Positions 38,330-46,266 of a stretch of 64,000 nt of DNA are shown here, in pieces (the first letter of the stretch is position 1; each line of letters begins with the position of its first letter). The notes beneath the pieces were generated by a model, which was not told the origin of the DNA, ran no database searches, and was given only the letters and a program-made list of their open reading frames with translations. Origin of the DNA: Nannocystis sp. (GTDB taxonomy: Bacteria; Myxococcota_A; Polyangia; Nannocystales; Nannocystaceae); assembly GCF_016714285.1 (NCBI RefSeq), contig NZ_JADJNN010000038.1:412112-476111 (forward strand). Reading direction: 5' to 3'. Both the position numbers and the translations under genes were made by a program.

Positions 38330-38850
38330 CGACGACCTGCCCGTTCTGCGGAACCGCCCTGGAGAAGAGGGTGGGGACCTATCATTACAAGGCGAGCGGC
38401 CTTCCTTACGTATGGCTAGAGGAGGTCGTGATCCGCACATGTCCCGGTTGCGAGGAGGGCGGAGGCGTGGAGATCCCAGATTTGGCGGGGCTTCATACGG
38501 TTCTGGCGGACTACCTCATCCATCAAAAAACTCGATTCGAGAGCTTTGAGATCCGTTTCCTCCGTAAGACGCTGAGCTGGTCGTCCAAGGACTTCGCCAA
38601 GAAGATGGGAGTGGCGCCGGAGACCGTATCGCGGTGGGAGGCAGGCACCCTCAACATGGCAGAATCTCACGACCGTCTCCTGCGGATGTACGTGGCCGAA
38701 GAAAAACCGATCGAGAACTACTCGATCCACGACACCGAAGGGTTGGAGGAAGGGCGCACGAAGCCCCATCCCCCTGTGAAGGTGCAGCATCACAGGGACC
38801 ACTGGAGCCGCCCGATGACTCCTGGTATGGCCGCTCCGGCTTGTTGTTGA
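38326..38850 (+). CDS. MqsA/YgiT-like antitoxin: zinc finger plus XRE HTH
   Basis: 174 residues. The N-terminus has CPFCG ... CPGCEE, the two Cys pairs of the zinc-binding domain of MqsA-like antitoxins. The C-terminal XRE-type helix-turn-helix reads LRKTLSWSSKDFAKKMGVAP then ETVSRWEAGTLNM. It probably neutralises the upstream toxin and represses their shared promoter. The order toxin-antitoxin matches mqsRA. A C-terminal tail (after about 140) is poorly conserved-looking. Same lower-GC character as its partner. Confidence 0.85.
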   Translation: MTTTCPFCGTALEKRVGTYHYKASGLPYVWLEEVVIRTCPGCEEGGGVEIPDLAGLHTVLADYLIHQKTRFESFEIRFLRKTLSWSSKDFAKKMGVAPETVSRWEAGTLNMAESHDRLLRMYVAEEKPIENYSIHDTEGLEEGRTKPHPPVKVQHHRDHWSRPMTPGMAAPACC

Positions 38851-38930
38851 TCGCGAGCGCACCGATACCTCCACCTTGAGATAGACAGGTATCGGAGATT
38901 CGCGGGTTGCGCCCTTGCGGATCACTCGGC

Positions 38931-39842
38931 TCAGCAGAACGGGCACTCGCAGTCGATGTCCGGCTGCGCGTCGTGGCAGACCGTGTGGGGCGGGGAGGCG
39001 TCGCAGATCTGCTGGCCGCAGGTGCAGTCGATGTCGGTCTGGCCGTCGCACTCGGCGGGCTTGGGCTCGCAGAGGTGGTAGGCGCCCTTCTGCAGCTTGC
39101 CGACGCAGACCAGCTCCTCGTTGTCGCAGTAGGTGCAGTCGGGGACCCAGTCGCAGGCCTCGGCGGGGACGCAGTAGCCGGTCCAGCACTTGCCGCCGTT
39201 GGTCTCCTCGACCTCGGCGACCTGGCCTTTGGGACAGTCTGGCTTCGCCTTCTTGCAGTTGACGCCGAGCGGGTTGCACTGGACCTTGGCGAAGGTGCAG
39301 CGGCCGAAGCGGCACTCGACCGCGGCGCCCTCGAGGCCGTGGCCGGCGCAGGTGGTGAGCAGGCACTCGGGGATGTTGCAGACCGGTGGGGTCTGGTTGA
39401 TGTTGATCGGGTCGCAGTCGCAGCAGCCGTCGGCGAGCACGCAGTCCTTGTCGGTCTCGCAGGGGATGAAGTCGCCGCCGCCGCCCGTGGTGCTGCCGCC
39501 GGTCTCGCCGCCGCCGCTGCTCTCGGCGGTGCCGGGCCCGGTGCTCGCGCTGCTGCTGGCGTCGCTGGTGCTGCCGGTCGCGCTGGTGCCCGGGCCCGTG
39601 CTCGCGCCGCTGTCGGTCTGGCCGACGCTGCCCCCGGAGGTGGTCGGCTCGGAGCTGACGGTGGCGGTGCCCTCGGTGGCGGTGCCGGTCGCGGTGCCGG
39701 TCGCGGTGGCGGTGTCGGTCGCGGCGGTGGTCGGGCCGGCGGTGGTCTCACCGTTGCCCGCGTCGCCGCAGGCCGGGAGCGCGGTGAAGGTGATACAGAA
39801 CGCGAATCCAAGGCCAAGGTGCAGGGGCTTGCGCAAGTTCAT
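38931..39842 (-). CDS. Cys-rich lipoprotein with Thr/Ser/Gly linker
   Basis: 303 residues. Signal peptide MNLRKPLHLGLGFAFCITFT ending in the lipobox LPAC (Cys 25). A 110-residue Thr/Ala/Ser/Gly linker with TGTATGTATEGTAT repeats follows. The C-terminal 180 residues carry about 27 Cys (CCDCDP, CNIPECLLTTC, CTYCDNEELVC, CDGQTDIDCTC), likely many disulfides. No enzyme motif. It resembles other exported Cys-rich proteins of the group; function unknown. Confidence 0.75.
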   Translation of the reverse strand: MNLRKPLHLGLGFAFCITFTALPACGDAGNGETTAGPTTAATDTATATGTATGTATEGTATVSSEPTTSGGSVGQTDSGASTGPGTSATGSTSDASSSASTGPGTAESSGGGETGGSTTGGGGDFIPCETDKDCVLADGCCDCDPININQTPPVCNIPECLLTTCAGHGLEGAAVECRFGRCTFAKVQCNPLGVNCKKAKPDCPKGQVAEVEETNGGKCWTGYCVPAEACDWVPDCTYCDNEELVCVGKLQKGAYHLCEPKPAECDGQTDIDCTCGQQICDASPPHTVCHDAQPDIDCECPFC

Positions 39843-40011
39843 GCGCGAGGTCTACCAGACTTTCGCGGGGCGGCGGGACGCGCTGCAGCGAATACGCAGC
39901 TGCAGCGCCAGACCTTGGCGGTCGGCGGGACGGGATGCAGCGAGCGCGCCGCTGCGTCCGGGTTTGCACCGGCTTGCCGGCGGTCCCGCGTCGGGCGTAG
40001 GCTTTGCACGC

Positions 40012-40629
40012 ATGCATCCTCACAGCCGCGGCCTGGCCCTCCTCCTCTCGATCGGGAGCCTGCCGATCGCCTGCAACAAGGACAGCGAGGAGAGCGACAG
40101 CAAGGACAGCGACTCGACCGGCACCAGCAGCACGGGCGGCGGCTCGGGCACCGGCAGCGGCACGACCGGAGGCGCGCCGACCACCAGCGGCGACAGCGTC
40201 GGTGGCACGACCAGCACCTCGGGCGAGCCGACCACCGCCGCGAGCATGGGCTTCATCACCACCAACACGACCTCGAGCACCGGCGGCGATACCGAGATGC
40301 TGCCGCCCGTCACCGACCCGACCTGCATCGCCTACGGCGACCATCTGACCCAGTGTTATCCGCGCTATGAGCAATACTTCAAGTACTACGCGTACTACTG
40401 CCAGTACATCAAGATGTACGCGGCGCGCACCGACGGACAGGCCTGCGTCGACGCCCTCGAGGCGCAGTTTGTGTGCCTGACCAAGGTCGCCTGCGGCGAC
40501 TTCATGAAGGACCCGCCGCCCTGCGCTGCCGAGATCGCGGCGGTCGATCCGGCCTGCCCGAGTCTGGTCGAAACGGGGACGAGCAGCGGCGGCAGCAGCG
40601 ACGGCGGCGGCGGATCGTCCGGTCCATGA
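40012..40629 (+). CDS. Hypothetical lipoprotein with Ser/Thr/Gly linker
   Basis: 205 residues from an ATG at 40012. MHPHSRGLALLLSIGSLPIAC is a lipoprotein signal (IAC). An Asp/Ser-rich then Thr/Ser/Gly linker (about 22-105) leads to a compact C-terminal part with eight Cys and many Tyr (CYPRYEQYFKYYAYYCQYIK). It ends in a Ser/Gly-rich tail. Stop overlaps the start of the sulfotransferase-like gene (TGA within ATGATG), so the two are translationally coupled. Function unknown. Confidence 0.7.
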   Translation: MHPHSRGLALLLSIGSLPIACNKDSEESDSKDSDSTGTSSTGGGSGTGSGTTGGAPTTSGDSVGGTTSTSGEPTTAASMGFITTNTTSSTGGDTEMLPPVTDPTCIAYGDHLTQCYPRYEQYFKYYAYYCQYIKMYAARTDGQACVDALEAQFVCLTKVACGDFMKDPPPCAAEIAAVDPACPSLVETGTSSGGSSDGGGGSSGP

Positions 40630-41522
40630 TGATCTTCGTCTCCGGCACCAAGCGCAGCGGCACTTCGATGTGGATGCAGGTGCTGCGCGCGGCGGGGCGG
40701 CCCGTGCTCGGCGAGGCGTTCCCGCCGACCTTCGCGGGCGCGCTGCGGGCCGCCAACCAAGGCGGCTTCTACGAGTCGATCCTGCGCAACGGCATCTACT
40801 TCGCGACCAACCCGCACCCGGTCAGCGGCCGCTACTTCCTGCCGGAGCACGTCGCCGGCCACGCGGTCAAGGTGTTCGTCCCCGGGGTGATCCGCAGCGA
40901 GCGCGCGTACATCGGCCGGCTGATCGCCAACGTCCGGCCCTGGCAGGAGTACGAGGCCTCGATCGCGCGGCTCTACGCGCTCGAGGACGCGGCGATGCGG
41001 GCCCGCGGACAGCCTGTCCCCGAGGACAGGTACATGATGCCGCCGGCCTACGAGTGGTGGCTCGAGAACTTCTCGCTGGTCCGCGACATCACCCTGCGTC
41101 GCTACCCCGCGCGGCTGATGAGCTACGCGCAGGTGCTCGCCGACCCGGCGGGCAGCGTCGCCGCGGTGTTGCGCTTCATCGCCGACGCGCCGGTGGCGGC
41201 GGGCCAGGTCGACGACCTGGCCGCAGCGCTGGCGGCGGTGAAGCCCGATCACCGCACCCAGGACCGGCCCGCGAGCGCGACGGTCCTGCCGCCCGAGGAC
41301 GCCCAGGCCTTCGACGACCTGCACGCCGCGGTCGTCGACGGCAGCCTGTTCACCCGGCCCGCGCTGCTGCGCCAGCTGAGCGCGCACAACCTCCGCCTGC
41401 TGCCGGAGCTCACGGCCCTGCAGTCGCGCGCGCTGGAGTCGGAGCTGCGCCAGGCCCGGAGCCAGCAGCCGCAGCCCGCGGCGATCGCCGGGCTGCCGGA
41501 GAAGCTCGCCGGCTTCGAGTGA
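40626..41522 (+). CDS. Sulfotransferase-like protein
   Basis: 298 residues. The N-terminus MMIFVSGTKRSGTSMWMQVL matches the 5'-phosphosulfate-binding loop of PAPS-dependent sulfotransferases. A downstream region with RRYPARLMSYAQVLADPAGS resembles the second substrate-side motif (RYE.L..dP). The N-terminal half holds many aromatic residues. The acceptor is unknown. The start overlaps the upstream lipoprotein stop. A perfect dispersed palindrome lies at 41015-41030, encoding PVPEDR. Confidence 0.75.
   Translation: MMIFVSGTKRSGTSMWMQVLRAAGRPVLGEAFPPTFAGALRAANQGGFYESILRNGIYFATNPHPVSGRYFLPEHVAGHAVKVFVPGVIRSERAYIGRLIANVRPWQEYEASIARLYALEDAAMRARGQPVPEDRYMMPPAYEWWLENFSLVRDITLRRYPARLMSYAQVLADPAGSVAAVLRFIADAPVAAGQVDDLAAALAAVKPDHRTQDRPASATVLPPEDAQAFDDLHAAVVDGSLFTRPALLRQLSAHNLRLLPELTALQSRALESELRQARSQQPQPAAIAGLPEKLAGFE
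41015..41030. repeat. Dispersed palindrome CTGTCC-N4-GGACAG (in sulfotransferase-like gene)
   Basis: CTGTCCCCGAGGACAG, with flanking C and G giving 7-bp arms. It is in frame within the coding sequence. Confidence 0.7.
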
Positions 41523-41566
41523 GCCGCCTTGCCCAGGGCCCGGGCCCGCGGGCGACACTCCCGCGC

Positions 41567-42274
41567 ATGGACAAGACCTACGCGAGCGCCGACGCGGCCG
41601 TCGCCGACCTGAAGGACGGCATCACCCTGATGAGCGGCGGCTTCGGCCTGTGCGGCAACCCGGAGCAGCTCATCGCGGCGATCTTGCGCCGGAACCTGCG
41701 CGAGCTCGACATCATCTCGAACAACTGCGGCGTCGACGGGGCCGGGCTCGGGCTGCTGCTGGCCAACGGCCAGGTGCGCAGCATGACCTCGTCGTACGTC
41801 GGCGAGAACAAGACCTTCGAGCGGCTCTACCTCTCGGGTCAGCTCAAGGTCACGCTCGTACCGCAGGGCACGCTGGCCGAGCGCATCCGGGCCGGCGGCG
41901 CGGGCATCGGCGGCTTTTACACGCCGACGGGCTTCGGCACGCCGATCGCCGAGGGCAAGGAGGTGCGGGAGATCGACGGCCGCTGGTACGTGCTCGAGCT
42001 GCCGCTGCGCGCCGACGTGGCGATCGTCAAGGCGTGGAAGGGCGACACCCACGGCAACCTCGTCTACCGCCGCACCGCCAACAACTTCAATCAGGCGATG
42101 GCGACCGCGGCCCGCCTGACGATCGCGGAGGTCGAGGAATTGGTGCCCGCCGGTGCGCTGGACCCCGACCAGATCCACACGCCCGGGATCTACGTCCAGC
42201 GGATCTTGCAGGGCGAACATTATGCGAAGCCGATCGAGTTTCGCACGACCTCCGCCGCGCGCGCGGCCACCTGA
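41567..42274 (+). CDS. scoA: 3-oxoacid CoA-transferase subunit A
   Basis: 235 residues. Family I CoA-transferase alpha subunit: DGITLMSGGFGLCGNPEQLI with the coenzyme-binding GGF-x-G-x-x-G pattern, ELDIISNNCGVDGAGLGLLL, ERIRAGGAGIGGFYTPTGFG (conserved glycine segment) and KAWKGDTHGNLVYRRTANNF. It forms a heteromer with the beta subunit at 43194, moving CoA from succinyl-CoA to acetoacetate or similar acids. Unusually, a separate gene lies between alpha and beta. The TGA stop is inside a copy of the dispersed palindrome. Confidence 0.92.
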   Translation: MDKTYASADAAVADLKDGITLMSGGFGLCGNPEQLIAAILRRNLRELDIISNNCGVDGAGLGLLLANGQVRSMTSSYVGENKTFERLYLSGQLKVTLVPQGTLAERIRAGGAGIGGFYTPTGFGTPIAEGKEVREIDGRWYVLELPLRADVAIVKAWKGDTHGNLVYRRTANNFNQAMATAARLTIAEVEELVPAGALDPDQIHTPGIYVQRILQGEHYAKPIEFRTTSAARAAT

Positions 42275-42286
42275 CCCGAAGGACAG
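42271..42286. repeat. Dispersed palindrome, one mismatch, containing the scoA stop
   Basis: CTGACCCGAAGGACAG differs from the consensus by T to A, creating the TGA stop (42272-42274) of scoA. The DUF483-like frame continues in the same register right after it. Confidence 0.6.
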
Positions 42287-42382
42287 GTCCTGGCGCGCGT
42301 CGACATCGAGTGGCTGGCCCTGCGCGCCGGGCTCAAGCCGGGGCTGCGCCTCAGCGCCGACCCAAGCGAGGGCGCGGCGATC

Positions 42383-43171
42383 GTGGAGAGGTACCGCAGC
42401 TTCGGCTGCGGGGTGGCGGTCGCCCACGGCCCCGTCGGGCCCGAGCGTCGCCGACAGCTGCTGATCTACGTCGCCGCGACGGCGCAGGCGGCCGCGGGCC
42501 TGCGCGCCGCCGAGAAGCCGATGCTTGAGCCCGCGGTCACGCCGCGCGACCAGGCCTTCTACACCCGCGAGCTCGGCCTGCGCCTCGGCTACCCCGAATG
42601 CTGCGTCGCCGCCTTCGCCGCCCAGGTCCGGGCCGGGCACCCGCGCAGCGCGGCCAGGCAGCCGCACCCGGACTACCTGCACGCGCGCCTGGCCTGGACG
42701 CCGCGGCCCGACTGGCGCCTCAACTGCCTGCTGCTGCGCCAGCACGCGCGCCTGGTCAGCTTCGCCGCCTGTCGCTTCGACTGTCCGGCGGCGCTGGCCC
42801 AGGCCGAGGCGCTGCGGGCCCTGCTCGCCCAGCACGCGCCCGCGGAGCTACCTGTCCTCGAGGCCATGTTGCGGCGGCCGCTGGCGATCGAGCGCGACGG
42901 CGGGCGGGCGTGGGTGGTGGTGGAGGACGGGCGAGTGAGCCAGGCCGAGGCGCCTTGCGAGGCGGAGGCGGGCCCGGCTCCGGGCGGGCGCGTGAGCCAG
43001 GCCGAGGCGCCGGGTGAGCCGCGATCGGGCGCGGCGCAGGCCGCCGATGAGCTCGCCGCGCGCAGCTTCCTCGCGGCGGAGCTGGCCGCGGACGGCAGCC
43101 TGCGGGGCCGAGGTGCACCCCCCCCGATCTGCATCGACTTCTCGGGCGGGAGTGCTGCGGGCGGGCCCTGA
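42383..43171 (+). CDS. DUF483-like protein between scoA and scoB
   Basis: 262 residues from a GTG at 42383; the frame is open back to the scoA stop and reads VDIEWLALRAGLKPGLRLSA, so an upstream non-ATG start (for example CTG 42290) is possible. The core has FYTRELGLRLGYPECCVAAF and LNCLLLRQHARLVSFAACRF, characteristic of DUF483 with its Cys pair. The C-terminal third has two RVSQAEAP repeats and ends in SGGSAAGGP. Function unknown. The same-strand placement between CoA-transferase subunits suggests co-transcription. Confidence 0.65.
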   Translation: MERYRSFGCGVAVAHGPVGPERRRQLLIYVAATAQAAAGLRAAEKPMLEPAVTPRDQAFYTRELGLRLGYPECCVAAFAAQVRAGHPRSAARQPHPDYLHARLAWTPRPDWRLNCLLLRQHARLVSFAACRFDCPAALAQAEALRALLAQHAPAELPVLEAMLRRPLAIERDGGRAWVVVEDGRVSQAEAPCEAEAGPAPGGRVSQAEAPGEPRSGAAQAADELAARSFLAAELAADGSLRGRGAPPPICIDFSGGSAAGGP

Positions 43172-43193
43172 GCTGTACTAGACTGCCGCCACC

Positions 43194-43847
43194 ATGCCCC
43201 TGTCCCGCGAGCAGATCGTCCAGCGCGTCGCCCAGGAGCTGCGCGACGGCTTCTACGTCAACCTCGGCATCGGCATGCCGACGCTGGTCGCCAACTACAT
43301 CCCGGCCGGGGTCGACGTGGTGTTGCAGAGCGAGAACGGCATGCTCGGGCTCGGGCCCTTCCCGCGCGAGGACGAGGTCGACCCGGACCTCATCAACGCC
43401 GGCAAGCAGACGGTCACCTTCGTGCCGGGCGCGTCGTTCTTCGGCAGCCACGAGAGCTTCGCCATGATCCGCGGCGGCCACATCGATCTGTGCATCCTCG
43501 GGGCGATGGAGGTCAGCGAGCACGGCGACCTCGCCAACTGGATGATCCCCGGCAAGAAGGTCAAGGGCATGGGCGGCGCGATGGACCTCGTCGCCGGCGC
43601 CCGGCGGGTCATCGTCTGCATGGAGCACAACAACAAGGACGGCGAGCCCAAGCTGGTGCGCAGCTGCAGCCTGCCGCTCACCGGCAAGGGCGTGGTCCAC
43701 GAGATCGCCACCGACCTCGGCTACTTCCGCGTCACCCCCCAGGGCCTGGAGCTGGCGGAGATCGCCGCGGACATGACCGTCGACGAGGTCCGCGCGCGCA
43801 CCGGCTGCCCGCTCCGCGTGGCCGAGCCGCTGAAGACGATCGGGTGA
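43194..43847 (+). CDS. scoB: 3-oxoacid CoA-transferase subunit B
   Basis: 217 residues. Beta subunit of the family I CoA-transferase: VNLGIGMPTLVANYIPAGVD, the catalytic Glu E47 in SENGMLGLGP, GASFFGSHESFAMIRGGHID, DLANWMIPGKKVKGMGGAMD and MEHNNKDGEPKLV. The active-site glutamate forms the covalent CoA thioester. ATG start at normal position. Pairs with scoA at 41567. Confidence 0.93.
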   Translation: MPLSREQIVQRVAQELRDGFYVNLGIGMPTLVANYIPAGVDVVLQSENGMLGLGPFPREDEVDPDLINAGKQTVTFVPGASFFGSHESFAMIRGGHIDLCILGAMEVSEHGDLANWMIPGKKVKGMGGAMDLVAGARRVIVCMEHNNKDGEPKLVRSCSLPLTGKGVVHEIATDLGYFRVTPQGLELAEIAADMTVDEVRARTGCPLRVAEPLKTIG

Positions 43848-43903
43848 GCGGCTCAGGTCGGGTAGCTAACGGGCAAGTGAGGCCCAAAGTAGCCTATCAG
43901 CAC

Positions 43904-43920
43904 CACCGATTCCGTCGGTG
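43904..43920. terminator. Possible weak terminator hairpin
   Basis: CACCGA-TTCCG-TCGGTG, a 6-bp stem with a 5-nt loop, lies between the convergent ends of scoB and the exported-protein gene at 44024. There is no U tract, so intrinsic termination is uncertain. Confidence 0.3.
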
Positions 43921-44023
43921 TTCGCGCTGGTCGAGGTAGAGACGGGCTCCTGGCCGCCAACTCGGGCGGGCCGGCGTCGCGTCGTAGTCGGCCGCGTAGG
44001 TTCTTGCCCGCGAATCTTGAGGC

Positions 44024-45292
44024 CTACGGAAGGCAGCCGCTGCAGACCGTGATATGACCGTGGGTCTCGGTCCTGGGCTTGCTGAGGGCCGGGTCCTCGT
44101 TCCAGTCGTCGATGGCGTCGAAGTATGTGACGGGGTTGCAGCCGGCGGACGTGGCCGTGACGTTGAAGCCGGCGCCGGAGGCCGCGGCCGGACTCGGATA
44201 GTTGAACTCGCCGGAGACGCTGTAATCGTCGAGCGCGACCGGGGTGCAGATATCGCCGATGCAGGCGGGGAAGTCCGGCTTGCACTCGTGCGGCTTGTCG
44301 GTCTCAAGGTTGGCAAGGTTGGCGTTGAGCCAGGTGGTGGTGGGGATATCGACGGTGATATCGCCGGCCCAGGGCTTGGCGGCCTCGATCCGGAGCTGGC
44401 CGAAGTTCTCGGCCGGGCACGGGCAAAGGTTGGACCACGCGGCCGGCTGCATGGTCCCCGGGTCGACGAATTCCTCGCAGGCCTTGATCTGCTCCGCGGA
44501 GCACGTGGGCGCCGGGGTGAGGTCGCGGCACATGTTGACCGTGGCGGTGCCCTGCATGAACTGGACGGTGCCGCTGCTGCACAGGCCCTCGACCGTGACG
44601 TTGCCGACCCGCGGGAAGCTGGACTCTCCGTAATTGTCCTCGGTCGTGATGTTGAGCTCGCCGCGGTACTTTTTGGGCAGGTGGACGCGGATATCGGCGC
44701 CGCTTCGGATCGGCTGGCCCTTGCCGTCGTAATAGACGTAGATCGCGCAGCCGGACTTCCAGGTACCGACGGTGCAGTTATCCTCGGGGGGCATCAGCGC
44801 GGGCTTCGCGGGGTTACCGGCGCTGACGAAGGCCCAAAGCGACATGCGACCCAACGTGCCCTGCATCTCCTCCGGGGTGGGGGCGTTGGGGTCGCCCTGG
44901 GCGTTGAGGTCGGTGGCGAAGTCGTAGTAGCGCATTTCGATGCTGATGACCTCGACGTCTTGATCGAGGTAGACCTCGACGTCGCCGCGGTTGGCGAAGT
45001 TGTGGTCATACTCGAGGCGGCCTACCCGGAGCTCGGTGATGGCGCCGTCGCCCGACAGCGGGAAGGGCAGGTGGTCGACCACCTGCTTCCACTCGCTCTC
45101 CTGCGGCCGGGCGCCGCCCTCCTCACCGGAGTCGCCGCCAGAATCGCTCGTGGGGGTGCTGCTCGTGCCGCTCCCGCTCGTGCCGCTCCCGCTCGTGCCG
45201 CTCCCGCTCGTGTTGTCCAGGGATTCGGAGCCGGGGCCGCAACTCACGAGGCCGAGCGCGCAAACCGTGGTTATCGTCGTGTGATGAAACAT
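44024..45292 (-). CDS. Exported hypothetical lipoprotein
   Basis: 422 residues from an ATG at 45290-45292. MFHHTTITTVCALGLVSC is a lipoprotein signal (Cys 18). A linker with GTSGSGTSGSGTS repeats follows. The body is beta-rich with about 17 Cys (NCTVGTWKSGCAIYVYYDGK, EGLCSSGTVQFMQGTATVNM) and ends GHITVCSGCLP. The central part resembles a DUF4097/auto-transporter-like beta-helix only weakly. No family assigned. Probably surface-exposed. Confidence 0.7.
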   Translation of the reverse strand: MFHHTTITTVCALGLVSCGPGSESLDNTSGSGTSGSGTSGSGTSSTPTSDSGGDSGEEGGARPQESEWKQVVDHLPFPLSGDGAITELRVGRLEYDHNFANRGDVEVYLDQDVEVISIEMRYYDFATDLNAQGDPNAPTPEEMQGTLGRMSLWAFVSAGNPAKPALMPPEDNCTVGTWKSGCAIYVYYDGKGQPIRSGADIRVHLPKKYRGELNITTEDNYGESSFPRVGNVTVEGLCSSGTVQFMQGTATVNMCRDLTPAPTCSAEQIKACEEFVDPGTMQPAAWSNLCPCPAENFGQLRIEAAKPWAGDITVDIPTTTWLNANLANLETDKPHECKPDFPACIGDICTPVALDDYSVSGEFNYPSPAAASGAGFNVTATSAGCNPVTYFDAIDDWNEDPALSKPRTETHGHITVCSGCLP

Positions 45293-45504
45293 GGAGGCCC
45301 TCGGGGGGAGCATAACCCCTCGTTGCACGCACGACGCTCCCGGTGCACAGACTGCGTCCGCATCTTTGGCGCGAGCATCGATGTCTGGGCGGCGAAGCGT
45401 TACTGAGCAGCTTGAAGCTTGCTGAAGCAGTTGCGGCTGGCGAATCAGGGGACGGCGATGGGCCGTGTCACCGAGGCGTGCGCCGGTTCACCGGGGCCGA
45501 TGAT

Positions 45505-46218
45505 TCAGCCCGCGATCTCGGCCGTGATCGCGTCCGCGGCCGCCGCGGGGTCCTTCGCGCCGAGGATCGGTCGGCCGACCACCAGGTAGGTGGCGCCGGC
45601 GCGGATCGCCTCGCTCGGGGTCATGACGCGCTTCTGGTCGCCGACGTCGCCGCCCGCGGGGCGGATGCCGGGGACGACGCAGGCGAGGCCGGGTGCGGCC
45701 TCGCGGACGCGGGCGAGCTCCTGGCCGCTGCACACCACGCCGGCGCAGCCAGCTGCGTGGGCCGCCGCGGCGCGCAGGGCGACGATCTCGGCGGGGCTGC
45801 GGGTGTGGCCGGCCTCGGCGCAGGCGGTGGCGTCCTGGCTGGTGAGCACGGTGACGGCGAGGATGCCGAGCTGCGGGCCGGCCGCGTCGACGCAGGCACG
45901 CAGGTGGGCGACGCCGGAGCCGGCGTGCACGGTGATGAAGCGGGCCCCGAGGGCGCGGGCGCTGCGGATGGCGCCGACCATGGTGTTGGGGATGTCGTGC
46001 AGCTTGAGGTCGAGGAAGATCTCCAGATCGGGGAGGGCGCGGCGGAGCTGGCGGACGACCTCGGGGCCCTCGGCGACGAACAGCTCGAGGCCCACCTTGA
46101 GCATGCCGACGTGGCCGGCGAGCAGGCGCGCGGCGGTCATGGCGGCGGCCGCGTCGGGGACATCGAGGGCGACGATCAGGCGGCGACGGGCCGCGTCGAG
46201 GGAGGAGGCACCGTGCAT
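45505..46218 (-). CDS. pyrF: Orotidine 5'-phosphate decarboxylase
   Basis: 237 residues from an ATG at 46216-46218. Final step of UMP synthesis, decarboxylating orotidine monophosphate. Signatures: LIVALDVPDAAAA, VGMLKVGLELFVAEGP, FLDLKLHDIPNT (catalytic Lys-Asp pair region), VHAGSG, VVCSGQE and PGIRP with GATYLVVGRPIL for phosphate binding. Short divergent gap to the serine hydrolase gene. Confidence 0.95.
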   Translation of the reverse strand: MHGASSLDAARRRLIVALDVPDAAAAMTAARLLAGHVGMLKVGLELFVAEGPEVVRQLRRALPDLEIFLDLKLHDIPNTMVGAIRSARALGARFITVHAGSGVAHLRACVDAAGPQLGILAVTVLTSQDATACAEAGHTRSPAEIVALRAAAAHAAGCAGVVCSGQELARVREAAPGLACVVPGIRPAGGDVGDQKRVMTPSEAIRAGATYLVVGRPILGAKDPAAAADAITAEIAG

Positions 46219-46266
46219 GGCGGCGGGGCATAGCAAGCTTCGCGGCGCTCGGGCAAGCTCGCCCGC

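Noticed and set aside
42845..42862. Extra copy of the CTGTCC palindrome
   Set aside because: Only the left arm CCTGTCC is present; the right side reads GGCCATG, so it is a half site and not counted.
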